Shown piece after piece: positions 1-6,857 of a DNA stretch of 24,481 nucleotides (within the stretch, counting starts at the first letter, position 1; the number at the start of each line of letters is the position of its first letter). This DNA comes from an uncultured Selenomonas sp. (lineage in GTDB: Bacteria > Bacillota > Negativicutes > Selenomonadales > Selenomonadaceae): the NCBI GenBank assembly GCA_905373085.1, contig CAJPRR010000016.1:1-24481 (forward strand). Direction: 5' to 3'. A program made the position numbers and the translations under genes. A model generated the notes under the pieces. The model searched no databases. It was not told where the DNA came from and worked only from the letters and a program-made list of their open reading frames with translations.

Positions 1-358
1 TCACTGTAGGAAAATCTTGGGCGGGCATGGAGAGGAATGTGAAGTTGGAGGCGCCCGATTGGATCTTGCTGATATTCTCGTCAATTGCTTGGGAAATCGT
101 GACGGTATCTCCGGGGAGGCGACGGATGACTTCCTGCAAATAGCGTCCGGAGAGGACGAGCTTTCCTTCTTGTTCGACTTCAGAAGGGATGATGCTGATG
201 ATGCCCATCTCGTTGTCTGTGGCGTGAAGTTCCACTTGATTGTCTCTTGCCTCGATGTATATGCCTGAGAGAATCGGCGTTTGCGGTTTGTTGGCAATGG
301 CTTTGGAAACAAGTTGGATTGCCTGTGCGAGTTCGTTCTTATGGCAGGTGAATTTCAT
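1..358 (-). CDS. dnaN: DNA polymerase III beta subunit (sliding clamp), N-terminal part
   Basis: This is the 5' end of the beta clamp gene, which continues past the left edge; 119 codons are visible. The clamp is a ring-shaped dimer that tethers DNA polymerase III to DNA. The visible protein starts MKFTCHKNELAQAIQLVSKA and continues with the family's NKPQTPILSGI stretch (about residues 23-33), the ATDNEMGI segment, LVLSGRYLQEVIRRLP and a DFP motif near residue 117, all typical of clamp domain 1. The ATG at 358-356 is preceded by AAAGGAGAACCTT on the minus strand, a good ribosome binding site. It lies directly downstream of dnaA in the usual Firmicutes order. Identity is firm; only completeness is unknown. 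Confidence 0.96.
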   Translation of the reverse strand, partial: MKFTCHKNELAQAIQLVSKAIANKPQTPILSGIYIEARDNQVELHATDNEMGIISIIPSEVEQEGKLVLSGRYLQEVIRRLPGDTVTISQAIDENISKIQSGASNFTFLSMPAQDFPTV

Positions 359-676
359 AAGGTTCTCCTTTATTCGGTAGTGTGAGACTTGTGCTTTGCC
401 TTTATTGACTTATATGACAAGAATATAGGTAAAGCATAGTCGTCATAGTAGTAGGGGCTGTGGAAATGTGGAAAAGGTTGCGGACGCTTTTGATACTGAT
501 GAGAAAAGCGTGTGCAAAAGATGTTGATAAGCCGGAGCTGGATATCCACATCTGCACAGGGAAAGATGTGAGCGCCTGTTGTCCACATATTGTGCACAGC
601 ATGGCGGGGCGCTTTTGCACAGGGTTATGCACGGATGGCGCAGCATGCAGCAAAGCGATGCGATAAGAGACGCTTT
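359..676. other. dnaA-dnaN spacer: candidate origin unwinding region (DnaA boxes plus TAG trios)
   Basis: The 318-bp spacer holds no convincing gene. It has an AT-rich stretch (about 400-440), three contiguous TAG triplets at 446-454, a short GC cluster (GGGC, 455-458), then DnaA-box-like TGTGGAAAT (459-467) and TGTGGAAAA (467-475, matching TTWTNCACA on the other strand). More boxes follow: TGTGCAAAA 511-519, TGTTGATAA 522-530, ATATCCACA 542-550, TTGTCCACA 579-587, TTTTGCACA 613-621 and TTATGCACG 625-633. The order AT-rich, trios, GC cluster, boxes matches the basal unwinding system described for Bacillus subtilis oriC, which also lies between dnaA and dnaN. Function is inferred from this arrangement. 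Confidence 0.7.
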
Positions 677-2167
677 CTATAAGCTTTCGATGCGTTGCAT
701 CAGCTGCTCGATCGTGCGGTCGAGTTTAGAATCCTCTTGGCGTTCCTTGCCAATCTTTTCGCAGGCGTGGAGGACCGTCGTGTGATCGCGTCCGCCGAAA
801 GAATTGCCGATCTGAAGCAGGGAGCTTTGTGTGAGTTCACGACACAAGTACATGGCGATCTGGCGCGGTATGGCGAGGTTTCTCGTCCTTTTTTTGGCGT
901 GGAGATCATCGAGGCGCAGCTTGAAGTAGGAGGCGACGACTTCCTGGATGAGTTCCATCGTTACCTCGCGCGTCTTTTCCGTTGGAAAGATCGTGTCGAG
1001 CGCCTCGTTGACGAGGGCGGTTGTGACGGGCTGCTTCGTGATGGAAGAATAGGCGACGACTCTCGTCAACGCGCCTTCCAGCTCGCGGATGTTGTTGTCG
1101 ATGCGGTTGGCGATGGAGAACATCACGTCGTTCGGCACGTCGAGATGCTCAAGAGCGGCTTTCTTTCGGAGGATTGCTATGCGCGTTTCGAGATCGGGCG
1201 CTTGGATGTCCGTGATGAGGCCCCATTCAAAGCGCGAGCGCAGACGGTCTTCGAGCGTTTGGATCTCTCGCGGATGACGGTCGCTCGACAGGATGATGTG
1301 CTTGTTCGCATCGTGCAGCGTGTTGAACGTATGGAAGAATTCTTCCTGCGTATGCTCTTTCTTCGAGAGGAATTGGATGTCGTCGACGAGCAGGACGTCG
1401 ATGTTGCGGTATTTTTGCCGGAAGGATTCGGGATTGCCGTCTCGAATGGAGTTGATGAGTTCGTTCGTGAATTTTTCGCTCGAAATGTAGAGGACGCGCA
1501 TCTCGGGGAAATTCTCCAAAATCTTGTGCCCGATGGCGTGCATGAGATGCGTCTTGCCGAGTCCCACGCCGCCGTACATGAAGAAGGGATTGTAGACCCG
1601 GCCCGGTGATTCGGCGACGGCGAGCGCCGCCGCATGGGCGAAGCGATTGGAATTGCCCGTGACGAAGGTGTCGAAGGTATAGTTCGCGCTCAAGGACGAG
1701 GCGTCTCCAGGAGCGATCATGCCCGGCGCTTCATAAGATCGGCTGCCGTCCTCTCTTTTTTGCGGGGCATTCATCGCATGCATCGAGGCGTTTTGCGAAG
1801 CGGAGAAATCTTTCTTTGCGCTGATCTCTTCTCGAACCAAGGAAGGTGCAGCGCTCGTTTCGGTCAGAAGCGTTTCCTGTACGGGAGGGAGAGTGGAGGA
1901 AGGCTCGATATTGAGGTTCTTGATCTCGATCTGGAGTTTTTTCTTTGCAATATCGAAGACGGCGTCTTCCAGGAAGGGAATATAACGTTTCACGATCCAT
2001 TCCCGTGCGAGCGATGTCGGTGCACCGAGCACGAGAGCAGTGTCGGAAAGAGAAAGCGGCTTCACGGGGCGCAGCCAGTCGTTGAGCGCCAGTTCCGTCA
2101 AGGAGCGCTGGTCGAGAACCTTCTGCAGGATTTGTTCCCAAATCGCTTGCAGTTTTGATTGTTCCAT
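677..2167 (-). CDS. dnaA: Chromosomal replication initiator protein DnaA
   Basis: DnaA is the AAA+ ATPase that binds DnaA boxes, opens oriC and loads the replicative helicase. The 496-residue protein shows domain I at the N terminus, a variable linker (about 85-160), Walker A GGVGLGKT at about 199-206, Walker B VLLVDDIQF at about 258-266, and the C-terminal helix-turn-helix signature GGRDHTTVLHA at about 458-468. The start at 2167 gives the canonical MEQSKLQAIWEQIL beginning and has AAAGGACAG as ribosome binding site; an in-frame ATG at 2233 would add 22 residues unlike DnaA and lies inside DnaA-box DNA, so I reject it. DnaA boxes sit in its own leader, which suggests autoregulation. It is transcribed away from oriC toward dnaN. 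Confidence 0.98.
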   Translation of the reverse strand: MEQSKLQAIWEQILQKVLDQRSLTELALNDWLRPVKPLSLSDTALVLGAPTSLAREWIVKRYIPFLEDAVFDIAKKKLQIEIKNLNIEPSSTLPPVQETLLTETSAAPSLVREEISAKKDFSASQNASMHAMNAPQKREDGSRSYEAPGMIAPGDASSLSANYTFDTFVTGNSNRFAHAAALAVAESPGRVYNPFFMYGGVGLGKTHLMHAIGHKILENFPEMRVLYISSEKFTNELINSIRDGNPESFRQKYRNIDVLLVDDIQFLSKKEHTQEEFFHTFNTLHDANKHIILSSDRHPREIQTLEDRLRSRFEWGLITDIQAPDLETRIAILRKKAALEHLDVPNDVMFSIANRIDNNIRELEGALTRVVAYSSITKQPVTTALVNEALDTIFPTEKTREVTMELIQEVVASYFKLRLDDLHAKKRTRNLAIPRQIAMYLCRELTQSSLLQIGNSFGGRDHTTVLHACEKIGKERQEDSKLDRTIEQLMQRIESL

Positions 2168-2555
2168 GGATCTGTCCTTTCTTATCAACATATATCCTGA
2201 AAGTTTATGCACAAGTGTACAATTTATCCACATTTTTATTCACATACTGTGGATAAAAACGAAGGCGGCGAAAGATCTATGAGAGCGAAATGGCAGGAAT
2301 GATGTGAGATCCGGGGAAGGAAACCCTTCTTTAATATAATGAAGGAAAGATTTTTCAAATCCTGTGGAAATATGCCCTCTTCCTGTGGATAATGTGTATA
2401 TCTCTGTGTATAACTCCTGCTTCAGCTATGAATATCTTAGCAGACTGCAAAAAAGTTATCAACAGGCAATTCGTTCTGAAAAGGGAAAAAAGCTCCCTTG
2501 CTTGACAAAAAGGTATGAGAAACAGTGCAGATTGCCATGGAATCATGGAAAATCC
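2168..2555. other. Chromosomal origin of replication (oriC), dnaA-rpmH spacer
   Basis: The spacer between divergent dnaA and rpmH contains no gene and many DnaA boxes: TTATCAACA 2182-2190, TTATGCACA 2205-2213, TTATCCACA 2224-2232, TTATTCACA 2236-2244, TGTGGATAA 2248-2256, TGTGGATAA 2384-2392, TGTGTATAT 2393-2401 (one mismatch), TGTGTATAA 2405-2413 and TTATCAACA 2456-2464. Boxes left of 2245 face right and most right of it face left. An AT-rich stretch (about 2330-2360) lies between the two sub-clusters. With the box-containing dnaA-dnaN spacer this gives a bipartite origin like that of B. subtilis. Position and box density make the call strong; the exact firing site cannot be seen. Confidence 0.9.
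2183..2208 (-). repeat. Copy 1 of a shared leader motif (TAAACTTTCAGGATATA), in the dnaA leader
   Basis: On the minus strand this reads ATAAACTTTCAGGATATATG followed by TTGATA. Eighteen bases (2191-2208) are identical to 16463-16480 upstream of the methionine synthase activator gene, and about 20 bases recur with one mismatch at the 3' end of rpmH on the opposite strand. It overlaps two DnaA boxes and lies about 20-40 bases upstream of the dnaA start, so it may include dnaA promoter or regulator-binding sequence. Role unknown. Confidence 0.6.
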
Positions 2556-2584
2556 TTGACACTATGTTGTCTCTGGGCTATAAT
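2556..2584 (+). promoter_or_regulatory. Strong housekeeping promoter for rpmH
   Basis: A consensus -35 TTGACA (2556-2561) and consensus -10 TATAAT (2579-2584) are separated by the ideal 17 bases. The predicted transcript starts near 2591 and has a leader of about 100 bases before rpmH. Such a perfect sigma-A promoter fits a highly expressed ribosomal protein gene. Confidence 0.9.
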
Positions 2585-2692
2585 TTAGCATAGTTAAAAG
2601 CGATAGTAGGGACGTTTTTGTTCTTTTGCATTTTGACTGGAAGGAATACGAAGAGTGATTCCTAAAACTTTTTTTTGGGGAGGTGGATCGTG

Positions 2693-2827
2693 ATGAAGAT
2701 GACGTATCAGCCGAACAACCATTGGCGCAAGAAGACGCATGGTTTCCGTGAGCGCATGAAGACGAAGGGTGGCCGTCTCATCCTGAAGAGAAGACGCGCA
2801 AAAGGCAGGAAGAAATTGTCGGCGTAA
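2693..2827 (+). CDS. rpmH: 50S ribosomal protein bL34
   Basis: This 44-residue, very basic protein begins MKMTYQPNNHWRKKTHGFR and continues with RMKTKGGRLILKRRR to a KGRKKLSA end, the unmistakable bL34 pattern and its usual length. It is a late-assembling component of the large ribosomal subunit. GGGGAGGTGG at 2677-2686 is the ribosome binding site for the ATG at 2693. An in-frame ATG at 2699 is less likely because the MKxTxQPN start is conserved. It sits at the standard place next to oriC, divergent from dnaA, but unlike in many bacteria a structured 248-bp spacer with a terminator separates it from rnpA. Confidence 0.97.
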   Translation: MKMTYQPNNHWRKKTHGFRERMKTKGGRLILKRRRAKGRKKLSA

Positions 2828-2848
2828 ACTTTCAGGACATATGTTCAG
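2825..2848 (+). repeat. Copy 2 of the shared leader motif, at the rpmH stop codon
   Basis: TAAACTTTCAGGACATATGT starts with the rpmH stop codon and matches the dnaA-leader copy with one mismatch over about 20 bases, in inverted orientation. The two copies bracket the main origin spacer and rpmH. Its AGGACATATGT part also forms the left arm of the inverted repeat ending at 2931. Confidence 0.55.
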
Positions 2849-2931
2849 CCGTCACGCGGAGCGACATGGCGTGCTTTTGTGTCCGTTTCCTGCGATGGCG
2901 TCATCACAGTGTCATGCTGTACATATGTCCT
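2834..2931. repeat. Imperfect 16-bp inverted repeat in the rpmH-rnpA spacer
   Basis: AGGACATATGT (2834-2844) is perfectly inverted at 2921-2931 (ACATATGTCCT), and pairing extends through CAGC/GCTG after one mismatch. The loop is about 70 bases. In the rpmH transcript this could fold into a long stem, perhaps a processing or stability element. It is not followed by a T run, so it is not the terminator itself. Confidence 0.6.
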
Positions 2932-2933
2932 CA

Positions 2934-3002
2934 CGCCTTACAGAAACCTAACCAATCGGTCTGCGCCCTTTGGGCTTGACCTCTTGGGGTTTCATGGTAA
3001 AC
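2934..3002 (+). repeat. Copy C of a dispersed promoter-like repeat
   Basis: The block CAATCGGTCTGCGCCC, then TTTGGGCTTGACCTCTTGG, then TTTCATGGTAAAC, closely matches the minus-strand sequence of two copies at the right edge (24337-24403 and 24443-24481). It holds a GCCC/GGGC mini-palindrome and a -35-like TTGACC (2976-2981), with TAAACG 16 bases later. A terminator-like hairpin follows at once, so this copy may not drive a useful transcript. Weaker similarity to copy A extends left to CGCCTTACA at about 2934. Confidence 0.75.
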
Positions 3003-3010
3003 GCTCATTA

Positions 3011-3032
3011 GGTCACTCCGGTGACCTTTTTT
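3011..3032 (+). terminator. Rho-independent terminator between rpmH and rnpA
   Basis: GGTCAC-TCCG-GTGACC is a perfect 6-bp GC-rich hairpin followed by six T residues (3027-3032). It should end or attenuate the rpmH transcript before rnpA, so rnpA would depend on readthrough or on a promoter I cannot place. Confidence 0.8.
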
Positions 3033-3075
3033 CATGAAATGACAAAGCATTTTGATTTATTGAAAGGGTTCTTGC

Positions 3076-3462
3076 ATGTTGGGTTTGCCTAGAAGCCGCG
3101 TCTTGAAAAAGAAGAAGGATTTCCAGGCGGTCTATTCCCGTGGAAAATCGTATGCAAACAGATTTCTCGTGCTTTATGTCTTTCGTTCGCATGTACTTCA
3201 AGGAAAAGTCGGCTTTGCCGCAGGAAAGAAGCTCGGCAATGCCGTGAGGCGCAACCGAGTCAAGAGATTGCTGCGCGAGTCTTATCGTCTGCATCAAGAT
3301 GAGATCGAAGAGGGATTTTCCCTCTTGCTCGTGGGCAGGAAGGCGGCTCTCAGCGTCAAATGCCAGGAATTGGAGAGAGCTTTTCTCGCCTTGAGCAGGA
3401 AGGCCGGCATTCTTGCTGGAGAGGGGCGTTTCGACAGGAAAGAGGGAAGGCGCAGCAGATGA
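3076..3462 (+). CDS. rnpA: Ribonuclease P protein component
   Basis: RnpA is the protein cofactor of RNase P and helps the catalytic RNA bind and mature pre-tRNA 5' ends. The 128-residue basic protein has the family start (SRVLKKKKDFQAVYSRGKSY), a central VGFAAGKKLGNAVRRN segment, and the RNP signature RNRVKRLLRE at about residues 59-68. GAAAGGG at about 3061-3067 precedes the ATG. Its stop overlaps the yidD start (ATGA at 3459-3462), so the two are translationally coupled. Length is slightly above average because of an arginine-rich tail. The RNase P RNA gene is not in this window. Confidence 0.97.
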   Translation: MLGLPRSRVLKKKKDFQAVYSRGKSYANRFLVLYVFRSHVLQGKVGFAAGKKLGNAVRRNRVKRLLRESYRLHQDEIEEGFSLLLVGRKAALSVKCQELERAFLALSRKAGILAGEGRFDRKEGRRSR

Positions 3463-3668
3463 AGATCGTTTTGCTTCTTCTCATTCGTTTTTACCGCAGT
3501 TTTATTTCTCCATGGAAGCCCCCTTCGTGCCGCTATATTCCGACTTGTTCGGAATATGCAATGATCGCTGTTGGAAGATACGGAGCGGCAAAGGGCGGTC
3601 TTCTTGCCGTCAAGAGGCTTCTGCGCTGCCATCCTTTTCATGAGGGTGGCTATGATCCTGTGCCATAA
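3459..3668 (+). CDS. yidD: Membrane protein insertion efficiency factor YidD
   Basis: This 69-residue protein carries the complete YidD signature: an N-terminal amphipathic hydrophobic helix (MKIVLLLLIRFYRSFISPWK), then PPSCRYIPTCSEYA (about 21-34), and RLLRCHPFHEGGYDPVP at the end, with the three conserved cysteines. YidD acts at the inner face of the membrane and assists YidC-dependent insertion. The ATG overlaps the rnpA stop by four bases, and GGGAAGG at about 3444-3450 is the likely ribosome binding site. The rnpA-yidD-yidC-jag order is standard. A longer in-frame reading from 3360 lies inside rnpA and is not supported. Confidence 0.95.
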   Translation: MKIVLLLLIRFYRSFISPWKPPSCRYIPTCSEYAMIAVGRYGAAKGGLLAVKRLLRCHPFHEGGYDPVP

Positions 3669-3689
3669 AGAAGATTAGGATGTGGTGAT

Positions 3690-4358
3690 TTGGAATTTTT
3701 ATCGTCGTTGTTTCACCCTTTTATCGCGGTGATTCAGTTTATGTTGGAGAATCTGTACCTTTTTACTGGTCTGTTCGGTTTTGAAAATTACGGGATCGCC
3801 ATCATCCTGCTGACGATCCTCATCAAGGTGTGCCTCTATCCTCTGACGGTCAAGCAGGTTCGCTCAATGAAGGGGATGCAGGAACTGCAGCCGAAGATGA
3901 AGAAGCTGCAGGAAAAGTACAAGAACAATCCGCAGATGATGCAGCAGAAGATCGGCGAGCTTTACAAGGAAGCCGGCGTGAATCCTCTGGCGGGATGCCT
4001 GCCGCTCCTCATACAGATGCCGATCCTCATGGGCATGTTCTATGCCCTCCAGGGCTACGCATATTCGGGGACGCCGTCCTTTTTGTGGCTCACGTCGCTT
4101 TCCGAGCCGGATCCGCACTATATACTGCCGGCGCTTTCCGCGCTTTCGACATGGTTCGTGCAGAGGCAGACTTCGACGGAAATGAATCAGCAGATGAAGA
4201 TCATGATGATCATCATGCCGATCTTTATCGGCTGGATCAGCCTGAGCTTCGCTTCGGGACTCGTCCTCTATTGGGTGACGATGAACCTCGTGCAGATCGT
4301 GCAGCAGTGGTGGATGTATCGCAACGAGGACGGCGAAGGAAAGAAGGGGGTTGCCTGA
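3690..4358 (+). CDS. yidC: Membrane protein insertase YidC/OxaA (SpoIIIJ type)
   Basis: YidC inserts and folds inner-membrane proteins, alone or with SecYEG. The 222-residue protein is the short Gram-positive-like form without the large periplasmic domain. Visible landmarks are the first core helix (YGIAIILLTILIKVCLYPLT, 34-53), the cytoplasmic helical hairpin MQELQPKMKKLQEKYKNNPQ, the NPLAGCLPLLIQMPI segment, and further membrane helices toward the C terminus. The groove arginine of YidC proteins appears to be lysine 46 here. There is no lipoprotein signal. Translation most likely starts at TTG 3690, 21 bases after yidD, with AGGATGTGGTG upstream. Its stop lies one base before the jag start. 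Confidence 0.95.
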   Translation: MEFLSSLFHPFIAVIQFMLENLYLFTGLFGFENYGIAIILLTILIKVCLYPLTVKQVRSMKGMQELQPKMKKLQEKYKNNPQMMQQKIGELYKEAGVNPLAGCLPLLIQMPILMGMFYALQGYAYSGTPSFLWLTSLSEPDPHYILPALSALSTWFVQRQTSTEMNQQMKIMMIIMPIFIGWISLSFASGLVLYWVTMNLVQIVQQWWMYRNEDGEGKKGVA

Positions 4359-4359
4359 T

Positions 4360-5391
4360 ATGGCGGATTTCGTGGAAAAGACCGGAAAGACGGTGGAAGA
4401 GGCGATCGAAGCTGCACTCTTCGCCCTGCATCTTCCGAAGGAGCGCTGCACGGTCGAGATTCTTGAAGAACCGTCGAACGGCTTCTTCGGACTCATCGGC
4501 AAGCGTGCGGCAAAGGTGCGCGTGATCGTGAAGGAAGAGCCTTTGCCGTCGCAGCAAGAGTTTCGGATGCAGGAAGAGCAGGAAACGGACGTCTCGGAAT
4601 CTCCTGCTGCGCCTGTGGAAGAAGAGCATCGAGAGGAGGCTTCGGAACAGGAGACTCTTTCGACGCAGCGAGCGCCGGCAAGAGACATGCCTTTCGTTTC
4701 TCGCGAAGATTCGTCGAGAAGAGAGGCCAGCATTGCAGATCATGGTTTTTCTTATGCTCCTTCACGCGAGGAGCGCTCATTTTCCGCGCCGCGCCGCGAG
4801 CGCTTCTCTTCGGTCAGACGCTCTTTCGCTTCTGATTCGTCCTCCGTCCGTTCTCGAAGCGAAAGAGTTCGCGCATCTGCGAGTCCTGCAAATGCCGAGG
4901 CGTCTTTGAAGAAGGCGGAAGATTTCCTGCAGCAGATCTTTCAGGCGATGGAGCTGGATGTCGCCATAGAGAGGCGCCAGCGCCCTCATTCGTTCGAGCT
5001 GAACCTCTCGGGGCACAACCTCGGCATCCTCATCGGCAAGCACGGGCAGACGCTCGACGCCTTGCAGTATCTCGTCAATCTCGCAGCCAACCAGGGAGCG
5101 ACGGAAGAGCGCGTGCGCATCATCTTGGATATCGAGGATTATCGCGAGCGTCGCGAGGAGACGCTCTACCGCTTGGCAGCGCGTCTGGCGGAACGCTGCT
5201 GCCGCACGAATCAGCGCGTCGTTTTGGAGCCGATGAACCGTCATGAGCGGAAGATCATACATCTCGCTCTTCAGGACAACCATCGCGTCCTCACCTACAG
5301 CGCAGGAGACGAGCCTTTCCGCAAGGTCGTCATCGAGCCGAAGCATCGCGTTTCGCGCATGGACGGTTCTATGCGTGAAGAGGATTATTGA
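4360..5391 (+). CDS. jag: RNA-binding protein Jag/KhpB (Jag-N, KH and R3H domains)
   Basis: The protein (343 residues) begins with a Jag-N domain (to about 58, including GFFGLIGKRAAKVRV). A long low-complexity Ser/Arg/Glu linker (about 60-180) follows, then a KH domain with GKHG at about 226-229 and an R3H domain with RHERKIIH at about 294-301. In other Firmicutes KhpB binds many RNAs, partners KhpA and affects cell elongation and division. The ATG at 4360 is one base beyond the yidC stop; AAGGGGG at 4344-4350 is its ribosome binding site, and the upstream in-frame TTG at 4351 is too close to that site. Linker composition differs from neighbouring genes but codon use does not. Confidence 0.93.
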   Translation: MADFVEKTGKTVEEAIEAALFALHLPKERCTVEILEEPSNGFFGLIGKRAAKVRVIVKEEPLPSQQEFRMQEEQETDVSESPAAPVEEEHREEASEQETLSTQRAPARDMPFVSREDSSRREASIADHGFSYAPSREERSFSAPRRERFSSVRRSFASDSSSVRSRSERVRASASPANAEASLKKAEDFLQQIFQAMELDVAIERRQRPHSFELNLSGHNLGILIGKHGQTLDALQYLVNLAANQGATEERVRIILDIEDYRERREETLYRLAARLAERCCRTNQRVVLEPMNRHERKIIHLALQDNHRVLTYSAGDEPFRKVVIEPKHRVSRMDGSMREEDY

Positions 5392-5414
5392 TGGTTTGAT
5401 TATGGACTTGAATC

Positions 5415-5447
5415 GGGCTGTTGCAGCGAGCGACAGCCCTTTTCTTT
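5415..5447 (+). terminator. Probable terminator/attenuator after jag
   Basis: GGGCTGT (5415-5421) pairs with ACAGCCC (5433-5439), followed by TTTTCTTT. The hairpin is short and lies in the 75-bp jag-mnmE gap, so it may only reduce readthrough into mnmE; no separate mnmE promoter is clear. Confidence 0.6.
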
Positions 5448-5466
5448 CCTTGCAGGGGGTGGCATA

Positions 5467-6846
5467 TTGAAGCAGGCGGATACGATCAGCGCCATTGCGA
5501 CGGCAATGGGAGAAGGAGGCATCGGCATCGTGCGCCTCTCCGGCGCGTCTGCCATAGAGACGGCTGAGCGGATGTTTCGCGCTGCAGACGGCAGGAATCT
5601 TGTCGATGCGGGTGTACGCGAGCTTCTCTATGGCACGGTCGTGCGAGAGAATGGATGTCTTGTCGATGAGGCTCTTTGCCTCGTCATGCGTGCGCCTCAT
5701 TCTTATACGAGGGAAGATGTCGTGGAGCTGCAATGCCATGGCGGAGCTGTCTCCCTGCGCGAGGTTCTGGCATTGACCTATCGTCACGGTGCGCGTGCGG
5801 CAGAGCGCGGCGAGTTCACGAAACGCGCCTTCTTGAACGGCAGGCTTGATCTCGCTGAGGCGCAGGCTGTCATGGATGTCGTGCGCGCGAAGACGGAAAA
5901 AGGCTTGGAAATGGCGGCGGGGCATCTCGCCGGTCACTTTTCTCAGCGCATACGCGCCATGCGGGAGGATATTCTGGCGCTTCTGGCGCATTTGGAAGCC
6001 GTCATTGATTTTCCGGAAGAAGGCGTCGATGAAGTCGTCATCGAAGAGGTGCGGGAAAAGGTGTCGAAAATCCGTGCGTCGCTTCTTCGCATCCTGCAGA
6101 CGGCGCATACGGGGCGCATCCTGCGCGATGGCTTGGAAACGGCGATCGTGGGGAAACCGAATGTAGGAAAGTCGAGTCTCCTGAATGCCTTGTTGCGCGA
6201 AGATCGCGCCATCGTCACGGACATTCCGGGGACGACGCGTGATACCATTGAGGAGTATGCCGATATCGGCGGCGTGCCTCTGAAGATCATCGACACGGCG
6301 GGCATCCGCTCTACGGAGGACGCCGTAGAGCGCATCGGCGTGGAGAAGGCGCGTGCGCATGTGAAGAGCGCCGCACTCGTGCTCGCCCTTTTTGACGGTT
6401 CGCGCCCTTTTGAGCAAGAGGATGAAGAGATTCTTTCGCTGCTTGAGGGAAAGGAAGCGCTGCTTGTCGTAACGAAGAGCGATCTTGCACGTGTTCTTGA
6501 TGCCGATCGGCTGGGAAGGTTGGCAGGATTCCCGCTCGTCGAGATCACGACGAAGGAGGAGGAAGGACTTTCTCCTCTGGTGGACGCCATTTTGAGGAAA
6601 GTCTATGATGGCGAGGATCGATCGGGGGAAGGGGCTTTCGTCGCCGATCTGCGTACGAAGAATCTTCTGGAGGAGGCCGAAGGTCATATTGCCGCTGCAA
6701 TTTCCACGATGGATCAAGGGCTTGGCCTCGATTTTATCTCCATTGATCTGCGTTCCTCGTTGGAAAAGCTCGGAGAGATCACGGGGGAAACGGCGGGAGA
6801 TGATGTATTGGATGAAATATTTTCACGCTTCTGCGTCGGCAAGTGA
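5467..6846 (+). CDS. mnmE: tRNA modification GTPase MnmE
   Basis: MnmE, together with MnmG, installs the cmnm5 group on wobble uridine 34 of certain tRNAs. The 459-residue protein has the tetrahydrofolate-binding N-terminal domain (start MKQADTISAIATAMGEGGIG), a helical domain split around an inserted Ras-like G domain with G1 GKPNVGKS (229-236), G2 region DIPGTTRDT (about 252-260), G3 DTAG (276-279) and TKSD, and the C-terminal CVGK motif whose cysteine is essential in the family. Translation starts at TTG 5467 after CAGGGGGTGG; no ATG is nearby. It nearly abuts mnmG, its complex partner. Confidence 0.97.
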   Translation: MKQADTISAIATAMGEGGIGIVRLSGASAIETAERMFRAADGRNLVDAGVRELLYGTVVRENGCLVDEALCLVMRAPHSYTREDVVELQCHGGAVSLREVLALTYRHGARAAERGEFTKRAFLNGRLDLAEAQAVMDVVRAKTEKGLEMAAGHLAGHFSQRIRAMREDILALLAHLEAVIDFPEEGVDEVVIEEVREKVSKIRASLLRILQTAHTGRILRDGLETAIVGKPNVGKSSLLNALLREDRAIVTDIPGTTRDTIEEYADIGGVPLKIIDTAGIRSTEDAVERIGVEKARAHVKSAALVLALFDGSRPFEQEDEEILSLLEGKEALLVVTKSDLARVLDADRLGRLAGFPLVEITTKEEEGLSPLVDAILRKVYDGEDRSGEGAFVADLRTKNLLEEAEGHIAAAISTMDQGLGLDFISIDLRSSLEKLGEITGETAGDDVLDEIFSRFCVGK

Positions 6847-6857
6847 GGTGGGATTCT

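Noticed and set aside
460..666. Short open frames in the dnaA-dnaN spacer
   Set aside because: They run through DnaA boxes and lack plausible ribosome binding sites; the region is better explained as origin DNA.
695..1609. 304-codon open frame on the plus strand
   Set aside because: Antisense to dnaA AAA+ domain; no ribosome binding site or recognisable motifs.
4777..6717. 646-codon open frame on the minus strand across jag and mnmE
   Set aside because: It is antisense to two unmistakable conserved genes and its arginine/histidine-rich product resembles no family; long antisense frames are common at this GC content.
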